Assembly: GCA_037043015.1 (NCBI GenBank)
Contig: CM073324.1
Coordinates: 23,948,097 to 24,012,096 of the forward strand
From: Bryum argenteum
Taxonomy: Eukaryota > Streptophyta > Bryopsida > Bryales > Bryaceae
Length of the DNA: 64,000 bases
Reading direction: 5' to 3'
Shown here: positions 45,690-56,981 of the stretch, piece by piece
How the letters are laid out: every line of letters starts with the position of its first letter
How positions within the stretch are numbered: the stretch's first letter is position 1
Translations under genes and position numbers: made by a program
Notes under the pieces: generated by a model
Databases searched by the model: none
What the model was told of the DNA's origin: nothing
The model's input: only the letters and a program-made list of their open reading frames with translations

Positions 45690-46040
45690 GATAAGCGGCT
45701 TGGACTTGGCAGATTGTGCACCCGACTAATGTAGCTGTGTTGATTTTTCTGATACCCGATCCTCCCTAGTCCCCTATTCTCCGATATCATGTTCTAATAG
45801 ACTATGCAAATATATCAGATTGTGACCGCGCTACATGATAGAAGAGACATAAAGGTGGAATATGCTGGTGACATAAAAGAGGCGTGAGTGCACCAATCTC
45901 CAGAATAGGATACATGCTCAAGGGATCCTCGTCCCAAGTTTGTCCTTTGAAGCTTCTAGATTTCGAATTCCTACAAGCAATTAAGACTGATCTGTGATTT
46001 TCAAATCAACAGCCTTTTAATCAGAGTCTGAGCCTTGTCC
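45690..46040. repeat. Dispersed segment, copy on the right of DUF247 and Copia 2
   Basis: Direct repeat of 36415-36790, with a diverged third copy at 28261-28760. It lies in the 3' flank of TRM6. No gene within it. Confidence 0.75.
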
Positions 46041-46156
46041 AAAAATTTGAAGAGTATCTATCAACAAAACTTGCTTTTTCATTGATGGAATCACTCAACA
46101 TGGGAGTTTTTAATACTGATACGTTGCATTGCAGAAATAGACTCTACGTCCTTGGT

Positions 46157-49100
46157 TCAACTTCGGGCCTTGCTTACGCAAATGCCACTAAGCACCCAGC
46201 CCCCGGTGGAACTCGTTTGCATATTGGGATGAGTTCTTGAAGGCAAGACCTGCATAAACATAACTATTCTTAATCACCGACCACCTCATATTTTACAGAT
46301 AACAGCTGATCTAGATGTTCGCATATTTGGCAAGAAACAATTTAACCAAAATCATCGTTTGGAAAAGCCAATACCTGATACTCCCGGAGCCAAGGCTCTT
46401 GAAGCTGCAATCCAACTGCCATTCGTTCTGTCTGCAACTTATTCATGCACTCTGCAAGAGGCTGTCCAAATCAACTCTCTCTTAGTCCTACGAATCAATA
46501 AAGACAAGCCACAAGAATGCATAGAGAAGGAAAAAGCGCACCTGCAAGTAAGGATGGTAGATAACAAACGGAGCCGAGGGAGCCAGTAATGGTAGCAGCT
46601 TCTCTATCACTGTCCAGGGATCTATGAACGGTGCTCCTACTATCAAACTGCAATCACAGAAGAGTCATCAAAACACATTATCGAAAGAATAGAAACATTC
46701 AATAGGCACATTATCTGGACCTGAGCTTATTTTGGCATGTACCTGGTGAAGCCTTCGTTTGCCCAACGCTTAATGTCTTCCTCCGAAGCATTTCTACCAG
46801 GTTTTATGGACTTGCTAGCTTCGAAATCATCCGTTCTAGATTGAGCCCTCCGTTTTGATGAGTGTGCGGTCATTGTTGATTCGACGATGACTGCAGAAGT
46901 TTAAAAAGTCAGTTCGCTGTTTCACACAGCTTGATTTTTGTAGAGATTTTCGATTGAAGCTCACCTGTTTCTTCTACTTGAATGGTTGTTGTTGTGTTAT
47001 CAAGCTCTATAGATTCTGTTACACTTTTGCTCTCTAAAGTAAGGGTCACCTCCGTCTTGTCGCTTGTGCCATCCTGTGGTCTCTCCACCTCCATGGCATT
47101 GACTGCAGAGATTCACGAACTCCAATCAGCAGCCTGACCGATTTAAGAAAGCTACTGTCAACCTCAGAAATAAGAATAGGTAGTGGTACATTGAAAATTT
47201 GATAAACATCTCACCACTTGTAGACTCGTTTAGAATAATGTCAATCTCCGCTTCTTCGTTGGTTCCCTTCGAATCGGGCTCAGTCGACAGCTTTGCGTTC
47301 GCAGTCCTTGCAGAAATGAGCTGTGATACAGGAGCTCGCACTACCCTGAAAAAATTGCTCAGAACTTTACATGAATGAATTTCTCACAGACGAAGGATCA
47401 ACCTTAAAGTTTCGATGTCATATAAAGACCAATAGTATTCATTTTTGGCGAACGCATGATTCCTTTCAATGTTCTATCACATTGACCCCGATAGGAAGTA
47501 AAGAAGAGACATGAGTTACCTGCTGGAGGTAGAGGCATCGAAGTTGAATAGTCGAACCATGTCGATAGTCGGCGGTTTGTTCGTGTGATACGTGCTGCAG
47601 ACAGATCCATAACCTGTAGCACAATCCGCCGATGTTTCATCAGCTGATACTTCGCAAACCTTCAACTCCTGGATGGCTTGGCTAAGAGACCATTTGTAGA
47701 TGAATGGACATGGATCATGATTCAAACAAATCAACCAGGTGGAGCACTTTACCTCCTAAACGTTCAGCTACAGAGGCAGTAAGGAGGCCTCCAAGTAAAT
47801 CCAGAACAAGAACTTCCGCATTGGCCCCGACGTTTGCAAGAGACAGTATAAGTGCCAACATGTCCATTCGCAAATGCCTGCAGCAGCATTAAATCATCAA
47901 AATGAATATACAGAGTCCAAAGCGAATAAACCACTATGAAAAAGTGTGAGTTCGAGAAAAACGGTTACCCCGTTTTGTTGGGATCTTTGGCGAAGTAGGC
48001 CTCACATACACTGTACGTAAACACAAGTACGATATCCATCAGAGCCGAACATTTAATACACTGACTACGGAAATAGGTGTAGCCTAAATTGAATGATTCA
48101 CCACTGCTAATAATTTCTTAACTATGTTGAATAGACTTTGTTCCCGTTTCTTACAAGTATGGATGTGTTTGCTGCTTAATCAAAAGATTGACCTTGTGCA
48201 AAGAGTCATAGCCTTCGTGCGAAGTCACAATAAGTAATAGCTAAAACCATAGTCAGTGTAGCATAAACAACATACAAATCATTGGTTTACGACTTCTTCG
48301 TAAGAATAAACAAGAAGCGTGAAATCTAACCTTCTAGCAGACGGTCGTTTAACGACGACTCGTGGCGCATACTTCTTCTGTTTCTTCCGCAAATACTTCT
48401 CCTGCCACACAATGTCAATCAGTAAAAGATCCACAGCTCCATAGCACATCCAGAAGCGTAAAAAAAGGAAGAAAATAGAAAACAATTAAGCAAAACAATA
48501 CCTGTGAAAATGCCGTCTTCGTGTGAAAAGTAGCACTATTAGCAACCAAAGCCTCCATTATCGCCTTCCCAGAGACCCCTTCACTGCACAGCACATGATA
48601 AGAATCAGACCAAGCTCCATAGTCCAGGTACCAATGGATTTGATATAAACGTTGAGATTTGATGCGAATGGCGTTGAACCTGAAAAAACTAGTGGTTCAT
48701 GGTTATGAAACGTCCAAAAGATACAAATTAGATAGGACCAGATTCGATAGCTGATGAGCATAGACTAACACAATCAGTCTCTAAAGAAAAAACTTTGGTA
48801 GAGCAAATTCAGCAGAATCTAGAGGAGTGAGTAAGTACGTGCGCATCTTGTTGATATCTTCAGCAGAAAGTGTCTGTGCAGTATTATTATCAACCAAAGC
48901 ACGGTTATCTTTGCTCTTCGTTTCGTCAGCTTCTCCATCATCTTTCCCTGCGATCCCGTCACGTAAATCTGCACACGCACAAGCCACTTAGAATGCTAAA
49001 CAAAGCTCTGTCTCAAACGACATTCTAGAAAAGATAGCATAAAAAACATACAGAGTTCGGAGAGGTTTGAAACCCTAACCTGCTGCACCAGTGGGCGAAA

Positions 49101-49401
49101 CTCGAACAAATGAAGAAGCTCCTTTGGGACCAGATTGGACTTCAAAGACTGATCCAAAAGGGTGGCCAACGAGTGCATCCAGCATGCATTTTGTGTTCCC
49201 AATTTTCACACTTCTGCACGGTTCCAGAAATCAACGAATGAGCTCCTAACCCTAAAACGACGAAGGTGAGAATAAGTGTAATTTGATTACTTACGCATTC
49301 TTATTCAGGTGAGCGAACGTGAGCTTGTCTCCATTGTTGATGTCCAAGAGCACTGCACACCCTGAAGTAATCACAGTACCTCTACTCTTGTCCACTTCCA
49401 T
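46157..49401 (-). CDS. TRM6: TRM6, non-catalytic subunit of tRNA m1A58 methyltransferase
   Basis: Fourteen exons join in phase to 495 residues: 49401-49295, 49213-49080, 48968-48839, 48583-48502, 48401-48331, 48010-47969, 47877-47753, 47613-47520, 47345-47215, 47102-46965, 46890-46743, 46647-46542, 46461-46375, 46249-46157. All introns are GT-AG. Family landmarks: the N-terminal barrel (GCAVLLDINNGDKLTF), KIGNTKCMLDALVGHPFGS, DNRALVDNNTAQTLSAEDI, ATFHTKTAFSQEKYLRKKQKKY, the Rossmann part (VLVLDLLGGLLTASVAERLGG), LIVGAPFIDPW and the C-terminal EPWLREYQVLPSRTHP. TRM6 (GCD10 in yeast) pairs with catalytic TRM61 to methylate A58 of tRNA, including initiator tRNA, in the nucleus. An acidic, probably disordered insert (47345-46890) divides the Rossmann fold. 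The gene looks intact; length is slightly above the animal and plant norm. Confidence 0.95.
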
Positions 49402-50009
49402 TTTGGGCGAATTCGATGCAAAAACACTCCGAAGACTGATGTTCACAGCTCAAGATTAACACTCAAGCAAAAGGATCACATCGCCGTTTGCGGAAATCGT
49501 GGCCTGTATTAGAATGCACACGGTTGCATCAGCTTCGCAAAAAGAGACTAGACAGGTTCGGTTTCGAGACGGTGCAGAATGCAGCAAAGAACCCTAAAAC
49601 CCTAAAAGTTGAGGTTTTGGGTTGAATTTGTCACCGACAAATGTGCTCTCCGTGGGGGAGCTTCGCCTCTAGAAACAGAAACAGAAATAGACAGACAGGG
49701 ACTAGAGAGAAGTGGAATGTGCACCATAGCTCGAAACATTCCGCATGTTCTCATCCTGGACGGCAACAATACCTGCTGCATCTCTAAAACCCTAATTCCT
49801 AAAACCCTCCTCCTAAAACCTTCTCCTCTTCCCTTCGCCTCGCCAGTTCAATGCAAGTTCTCATCAATTAGCCTCCAAAAATTCTAGCCAACTATCACAC
49901 ACAAGGCTCGATCAGAATTTGAAGCTCTGGTTGACCCGGAAAGTGATCAATTCTGCGCAATGCTTAAAATGCCACTATGCGATTGAGGTCAAATTTACTG
50001 CGGGCAATT
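49402..50009. promoter_or_regulatory. Upstream region of TRM6 with telo-box motifs
   Basis: AACCCTAAAACCCTAAAA at 49590-49607 and TAAAACCCTAATT near 49786 (with further AAAACCCT words to 49820) are telo-box elements. In plants these are common upstream of genes for translation and ribosome biogenesis, fitting a tRNA-modification gene. The open frame at 49609-49887 on the plus strand has no recognisable product. Confidence 0.6.
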
Positions 50010-50671
50010 GAAGATTGGAATTGAACCAGTTGCAGTCGTCGAACGGGAAACACACATTCAATTTCGGAGCTCAGGCGACGGGGAGCGGAGCTTGCGAGCT
50101 CCTCCTGCCGTGGGAACGGGGAGCCTCTTGTTCGAGGGGAACGGGGAGCGGCCTGCGCAGGCCAAGTGCGGCTGCTTGGCCGCAGCGGCTGATGGCCTGG
50201 GCACACCAGGGTTTGCAGCCCAGCCAGTCCAGCCAGCATGGCTGGTGGGCTGGAACCCCTGCTGGGCCGGTGTGACCCTGCGTCAGCAGGCCGGTCCAGC
50301 GGGGGCTGCGACAAAAAGGGGGGCAGCCAGCCCCAAAAAATTTTCAAATTTTCAAATTTTTTAATTACAAATTCTAAAGAAAAGAGAAGAGTAAAAAATA
50401 AATAAATAAATAAATAAATAAATAAAATAGTGCCCGCTGCGTCGACGGGGCCTCCAGCCGGGCAGGGAGGCCCCCTGCTGAAGGCAAGGCCTTGCCTTAC
50501 CACCAGCACCTCCAGCAGTCCAAGCAGGGGATCTGGAGCCCCCTACAGCCCCGCCCCAAATGCAGGGCTGGGGTTTTGGCCCTACTGGGGCTGCTGGAGG
50601 GCCGGTGTGCCCACACCATGAGCGGCAGTCGGGCGCCGAGCAGGTTCGGAGGGCGGGTAGTGGGGCGTAGG
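50010..50671. other. GC-rich block of unknown origin
   Basis: A sharp rise in GC compared with neighbours. It contains perfect palindromes (GGCCTGCGCAGGCC, 50150-50163; AAGGCAAGGCCTTGCCTT, 50481-50498), repeats of GGGGAGCGG/GGAACGGGGAG, and an AT-rich interruption (50338-50430) with an (AAAT)n run. Long frames on both strands result from composition and show no domain. It lies directly beside the left target duplication of the Mutator-like element. Confidence 0.5.
50396..50427. repeat. (AAAT)n microsatellite
   Basis: About eight units of AAAT/AATA in tandem. Confidence 0.95.
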
Positions 50672-50678
50672 TCCTCCA

Positions 50679-50716
50679 CCCTCGTCTCTGCAACACACTG
50701 GACCAAATGGTCTGGC
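50679..50716 (+). repeat. Left terminal inverted repeat of the MULE
   Basis: Starts CCCTCGTCTCTGC and ends ACTGGACCAAATGGTCTGGC; its inverse is at 55548-55585. Confidence 0.85.
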
Positions 50717-51319
50717 TCCGCAGATGTGGGCCGTTAGTTGCTGAAAAGGGCTCTTCACCGCCGAATCAAGAGACATGGATCTGGGGAACGACGCAGGGAA
50801 CATGAAATGCATTGGGAACGCTGGATGAGCTAGTTCCTTATTGAGTGGAGGCTGACAGAGGCTCCGGGGTTGTTGGTTCCAAATATGGAGCCGAATGATG
50901 CCGCCATGTGGTCAAACAATGCCGTCATTGGAGATCGTGAACAGCCATTCAAGGTGTTTCATCACCCTGTTTCAACACACGAGTTGAGTGCCCACTCAAG
51001 CCCACCCTTGGGGCCTCTTTGAAGCCTAAGGCGATTTTTTTCCATTTTTTTTTTTTTTACCAATTTTTTTTAAAAAATTTTGGATTCTATAAATCATGCA
51101 ACTATAGAATCATCTTAATAATATGTTTATTGAAATTTAAACATACACATTTCATATATCATCAAAAGCACTTACACAATAAAATCATCTAAATAATGTA
51201 ATGGTGGTAAATACCACTATTATATGCACCTTGATTGAATCAAAATATTGAATACAACAAAGTATTGGAAGAAAATAGCAAAACTATATATTGAGCTTTT
51301 TATTCATGCTCTTAAAACT

Positions 51320-54300
51320 CTAACATATGTCTAACTCCTTGAAAAACAACTCAATGTCTTGCTCACTTTCAAAGTCACCTTGCTCCATCACAATGTTTTC
51401 ACCTTCTCTCAAAATCACGCGTTCACAATTCCTGCACTCCACCTTGTTGATCCCATTGAAAAAAATGTTTAGATCTCCACACTCTGGACAGGTCCTTTTG
51501 CACAACTTTGGCAGTTTCACTCGAGTTCTCTTCTTCTCCACAATATGTGCTCGCCGCAAAGTTTTGAGACCACTTGGTTTTGGGAAATTTCTCCTTCGTA
51601 AGCTCTCCACCAAATACACATTCACCATCCAATCTTCGTTTTTTACTTGGTTTTGCATGTCCAAGTCTTGTATTCGTCACATGAGCTTGAATGGGAGTTA
51701 TACTTCCTCCTTCTCTTGGCAAATGAATTTGAATTGGTCTTAGTCCCACATTCGCAACCCCCCTTAGAAGCTCCATCATTGAACCCGCCATTTCTCTAAA
51801 ATGGTTCGCTTGATCCGGAGTTAGTGCTTCCATTCTTTCTAAGGTTGCCAAACTTGAAAGTTGAGCTACCATTTCCACTAGATTTCCACCTCCACCATCG
51901 GGCCCGTTATGAGGTCCTCCGCTACACAAGTCGATTTGCTCTTCACTTGGCCCGTCATCACGCCTCTCCCTTGGTCCTCCACGGGGCATGTCCCTTGATT
52001 CTTCAACAAGCCCCTCGTATAAATCTTCTCCCATTTCATTTGCATCTAGTGGATGCATAAAACCATTTGGTTCGTAATTGCTTAGAACAAGTTCACGCAA
52101 GTGTTGAAAATTCATATCAACTATGAATGTTAGTGCCCACATGTGTTTACATATGGGGCCATAGTCGTCACACTCACACCATTCACGTGACAAATTCACA
52201 ATGTACCATTTGTGTGAGTCCGATTGGCTACAAATGGCAAATTCCATGTGACACTCATCAAGTACCTCCAAATTTGCTAGTCGATCATTTTTGTATCGTG
52301 TAACCAACCACGTAGCTTTTTGCAACCTCGTCGTTTGTCCTTCATCTCCGCCTCGCCGTGAATACTTCTGTGATTCACTTAGCCAGTGAATCCTGTTGTA
52401 ATGATCCACTAAAGTGCCTCCTCCAAAACGAAATCCTGTATTTGGATTGCCAATCAAGGCTAATAATAAATCATCCAGCCTTTGGTTCACTTTTCCTCCT
52501 AACAATGTGTACTTAACATATTGCGAGCAACGTTCAACCAAATTCGTGGTGTTTGCATGTCCATGTTGAAACATTCTACACCATCTGGGCCACATTTTCT
52601 TCCAAGGACAAGTAACACCTGCCCAACCATTTTCAACATATCGTAATACATTGGCATGGTTTACATACTTCATACGAAACGTAGCATATGCTTCATTGAA
52701 ACCATGCTCGGTTGGGTTTTCAAGCATGTCGCACATACTCTTGTATAAGTATCCACGTTCATTCTCCGGGACTTTTGATAGAAGATGTTCCACCCATGCC
52801 TTTTTTGCATGAAACCAGCATAGTAAAAGGTGACATTTAACTTGGACCCCTCCAGGTTCTTCATCTTGCCACGAAGGCAAATTTTCTTCTATTGCCTTGA
52901 TGAGAGCAGTTCTTTCTGTCTTAATTTTGTCGATAACGATAGCATTCGGTCGAATCGAGGCCATATCTCCAAATACAGCCTAATGCGGTTCCTTGGTGTC
53001 CACTGTCATAGATTGTCATTACTGCACAACATTAGGAATATTGGCATCCCTAAACCCCTTTTATTGGGACACATTGCCCCAAACAAAGGCATACCCCAAT
53101 GATTGGTCTTGAATGTGGAATCCAAAACCCATGTAGAGTTAGGGGTTATATCTTTGGCTCTGCTTGTCATTTCAGCTGTTTGTATTACTAATACAAACGG
53201 CCTTTTCATAGGGTCTGGATCCAAAGGATTATAAGGTTGAAAAAATATCACTTTTTTCTCCTCGATCCATTTGGGAACCATATTGGTGACAACTTCATAG
53301 TAATCAATACCACACCTTTGTTGCGCTTGCAACCGGTAGGAAAGATTTGATGCCTCTTTGTAATCTAGGAAAAAGCGATATGTTCGCTGTTCGTGCATAG
53401 GAGCCTTGGCACATAGGATCTCCTCACATCTTTCCGAATGCGAGACTGCCAATTTGATATTGTTCAGATTACCCAACATTTCAGCACAATTATCAATTGC
53501 GCTTTGATGTAATGGTAAAAAGAAATCATCCTCTTTGAATCGAGCTTTATGCCCAGTGTGGTTGGGATTAACCCAAATTTCACTAGGCTATCTTTTATCG
53601 TTTGGGGTAATAACTTTGACTGCAAACTTGCAACCCGCATGTTTTACAGTTGAACATTGGCGTTCCTTATTATTATTTGGATCGTACTCAGGAGTCTTTT
53701 TTCTCAACCTAGTGCCTCGATGACACACATAAACCATCACCGTAGATGGATATGGCACCATCTTACGATAGGTTCGAAGGATTTTCAAACACACCGAGTG
53801 TTCTACCCGTAGGTTATTGAGAAATTCTTCTTTTTCCAATTCTGGAACCACAAAATGTTCCGGGTAGCCCTTATAGGAACGCTCAATGTGCATCCCAAAT
53901 TGGCAACCGCTACAAGTTTTTATTATTTCTTGAATGAATGCTTTTGGTGTACCATTCAGGTTACCATCAATTACCCATTTCTCCTCTTCAATTTTGGTAA
54001 TTGTTTCCGCAATGGATAAATGAGACCCATTATTTGTATGGGCTTGCCGTACAATTGAACACCATTCCTTAATGTACGGCACAATGTATTCCGGTCGCTT
54101 CTTATTGAACAACCGATCTCCAAGACCTCCTCCTACGCCGACGGTGAATCTCCTTTTGAAAACTTCAACTTTTTTTAAGCAAGCCTTCCGCCATGATTCG
54201 TTAGACAATCCTTCCTTTTGCGGACAAAAAGTATAGTCTAATCGAAAAATAGTATCAGGTTCTAGATTTGCACCATATTTCCAAACCGAAATAAGGTATC

Positions 54301-54487
54301 TCGCCAGATCTTGCTTAAAGGTGTAATATTTTGTGGAAACAAACTTAAAGAGATCCACATTGCTTCCAGCCGCGCTTCCATCACCGTCCTCTAAAATCTC
54401 GCCGTCCAAGAGTGGTGGAAACTCAAAATTTATTTCATCATCAGAATCAAGATGCATAATCCCAAATCGTTCTTCAAAGTCTTCCAT
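51320..54487 (-). pseudogene. MULE transposase with SWIM zinc finger, inactivated
   Basis: Begins at ATG 54487 (MEDFEERFG) with an acidic N-terminus. A zinc-binding segment of FAR1/WRKY-GCM1 style (VCHRGTR, then CSTVKHAGCKF) is followed by the transposase core: WVLDSTFKTNHWG (first Asp), NAIVIDKIKTE (second Asp), CWFHAKKAW and NLVERCSQYVKY (Glu). A SWIM finger follows (WCECDDYGPICKHMWAL), and finally a Cys-rich ribbon (CPECG...CRNC). Damage: an in-frame TAG at 53588-53590, a stop plus frameshift around 52965-53010, and a frameshift near 51540-51600 before the ribbon. Related domesticated proteins are FHY3/FAR1, but the inverted repeats and target duplication show this is a transposon copy. 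Confidence 0.88.
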
Positions 54488-54619
54488 TCTCTCGTGCCCT
54501 CACATAAAAATCCTAACTCATGAAACTTGCTTTATCTGCAAAATAACACAACACATGTTATTATGCAGAATAACCTTCATTAACCACATTTTCATATTTT
54601 GTAATAATAGTTTCACCAA

Positions 54620-54808
54620 CATCCCGGGCCACCCATTGGCGGTGGCCGCCAACACCCGATTCCGGTTTGGTGGTGGCGGCCCCCACCACAATCCCGGGCC
54701 ACCCCTTGTTGGTGCCTACCAATCCCCGATTCTGGTTTGGTGGTGGTGGCCCCACTACAATCTCGGGCCACCCCTTGTTGGTACCGACCAATCCCCGATT
54801 CCAATTTT
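54620..54808. repeat. About 71-bp tandem repeat x 2.6 inside the MULE
   Basis: Units of CGGGCCACCCCTTGTTGGT, then CCAATCCCCGATTC, then GGTTTGGTGGTGGTGGCCCC. They lie upstream of the transposase start and may form subterminal binding sites. The region 54930-55290 is also rich in CACCACC but has no clear period. Confidence 0.85.
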
Positions 54809-55547
54809 GAATCCCCCATGGATTTGGATCCCTCAATGTTGAATTTCTCAATTTTGGATCCCTCATAGATAATTTCTGGTCCCGAAAATGGGGTGGTGGT
54901 GACACCCCTAAAGTACCGCTGGTCGGTGTCCCCGTGACACATCGGGTCGGGTTTCCTTGTATTCATTACTCAAAGTCCGGCACTACTAGCACCGGCACTC
55001 AAAAACCGGCACAAGTAGTACCGGCACTTGGTTTTGACTTCCCCACCACCTCAACACCACCTCACCACCACCCCATGGGGGGAGGCACCACCACTCCCTC
55101 CATAGTACTCTCTGTGGGATTCGGGAGGCCCTCCCCCCTCTATTGCAAAGAAGGTAATATGACACACAAATTTTTTGGAACACCACCCAAAAAGTGTGGT
55201 CTTGGGACTCATTCCCAAAGGCGTGGAGTCCCAATCCCAATGCTGAATGGGCAAGAATGGGGAGAGTCCCGAAATCCCCCTTTTTCTTAATGAAAATGCA
55301 AAAGTGCTTAAATTAAATAATTAAATGAAAGAATATTGTTCCAAGTTGGCACAACACGTGGGTTGAATATTTAATAGCAATTTTGAGCCCACCTTTTATG
55401 GTGTCGGTAACCCAATTTAGCTTGGAGTTGTGGAGCTGTTGAGTTGTCATATTCTCATCCAAGGAGTTCCCACCCGTTCCCAATGGATTCCCTTTTCACA
55501 ATCCACGGCTGCGATCGATTGCAGTAGATCAAGGGTCACAATTCGAT

Positions 55548-55585
55548 GCTAGACCATTTGGTCCAGTGCCATGTAGTGACGAGGG
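55548..55585 (-). repeat. Right terminal inverted repeat of the MULE
   Basis: Inverse of 50679-50716, followed directly by TCCTCCA. Confidence 0.85.
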
Positions 55586-55592
55586 TCCTCCA

Positions 55593-56981
55593 TTGTCCCG
55601 CCCTTAGAGGCGAGGGTGTGGGAGTGGATGCTGTTGTGATGAGCGACCTCGGAAACTTCTAGAACCTTCTAGCAGATCTTATCCTCCGGTTAGTTAAGTA
55701 AAAGTCCTACTGGTAGTTAAGGTGGTGTTCTATCTAAAAGCACCGTCACAGTATCTAAAATTACTGCCCTAACTGCACTTGTACTCAACCATCCAGGAGT
55801 CCTTCCTGGGGTATACATATTGAACCCTATACACGTTCTATCGATCTCTTTCAATACCATTTATTGCTTCATGTTTCTTCTTGCTCACATCAGATGCAAT
55901 AGCCAATAGCGCTTGTTTGCATGTGCTTTTCCAGATTCTCTTTTAGTCGACGGTGGCGGTAGAGATGAATCTCTCAAGGTGTGAGACCAGGGGAGCTCTC
56001 AAAGTAGAAAGTAGAAAGTAGTCTCTGAAAGTAAAAGGCACTTTGAACAGTGAGGAGCGGTGCAGTAAATACGTAGATTAGTGTTAGGTGCACTACTGAC
56101 CTAGAACACTAATTGTCAATAGAATTATGAACAGGGTTAGCTGGGGTTTTTGAGTAGGGTTAGCACCGCCTCTCCTAATCGAAACTTGCTTGGACAAAAA
56201 TCTTCAATTGTCATCAATCGTAGCTATAGCCTGCCCCCTCTTTTAGTCCCTCTCTCGTTTTAAATCTTTCGTAAGACCTCCATCACTAATCAAGCTATCG
56301 AGCCTCTCCTTAAGCCTTGGAGTTTAAAGTTTGAGATGCAAGCCACATTTGGAACCACTTTAGCCTCTAGGTTTGGACTTGAAACCACTGAAGTCTGGGA
56401 GATAACAGTGTGTAATTAACACGTCTTTGTTTGGGAGGCACATGATGAATCTTTAATCGGGGGCAGGAGGAACATAAGGGCAATAGTACAACTGCTGTAA
56501 TAGAGGATGATTAACAAGACATATGGGCGTCCATGATGCTATCAGGAGCTGGATTAATACAATTTCAAACTCAATTGTGCGAAACGGAAGCAAGAGAGGA
56601 GCTCCACTTGGGAGTCAAAGTGGAAATTGGAGATGATAATAAACTTGTGGGGGTGACTGTAACAGGGAGAGTTGTTTGTAAGTGGCCAGTAACGATGAAA
56701 TAGATGGTAGGCAAGAAGGAATTTTGAGATGGGCAAGCTTGGAAGATGCAGCCTTATATGCCTCCAAGGTGTTGAGAGATGATGTGCTTAATAATTGATT
56801 GAAAGAACTGCACAATTCTAGAATTTTGTTAGCATATTTGAAAATGTCGGAGACTTTACTATGTAAGCGATTGTAAGGTTAACAATTTTTTTCATATCTA
56901 CAAAGTACATGTTAAATGCTCAAAAAAACCAAGAAAAAGAGAAAATTGGTCAATCAATCACATGGAAGGAGAGAGCAAAGT
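55593..56981. other. Intergenic and 3' flank of the COP1-like gene
   Basis: No coding region recognised; frames are short. The part adjacent to 56982 would hold the 3' untranslated region of the COP1-like gene. Confidence 0.5.

Larger units (their letters stand above)
50679..55585 (-). mobile_element. Mutator-like (MULE) DNA transposon, 4.9 kb
   Basis: Terminal inverted repeats lie at 50679-50716 and 55548-55585. They start CCCTCGTC and share ACTGGACCAAATGGTCT; about 31 of 38 positions match, and weaker similarity continues inward (ATTGGGAACG, TGGATGAG). TCCTCCA occurs directly outside both ends (50672-50678, 55586-55592). A transposase with D-D-E and SWIM motifs is encoded on the minus strand. 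A 7-bp duplication is shorter than the 8-11 bp usual for MULEs, so the exact termini may be off by a base or two. Confidence 0.82.

Noticed and set aside
49964-50696. Long overlapping frames on both strands (for example 50509-49964 minus)
   Set aside because: They arise from high GC and few stop codons; they cross the (AAAT)n run and show no domain or splice logic.
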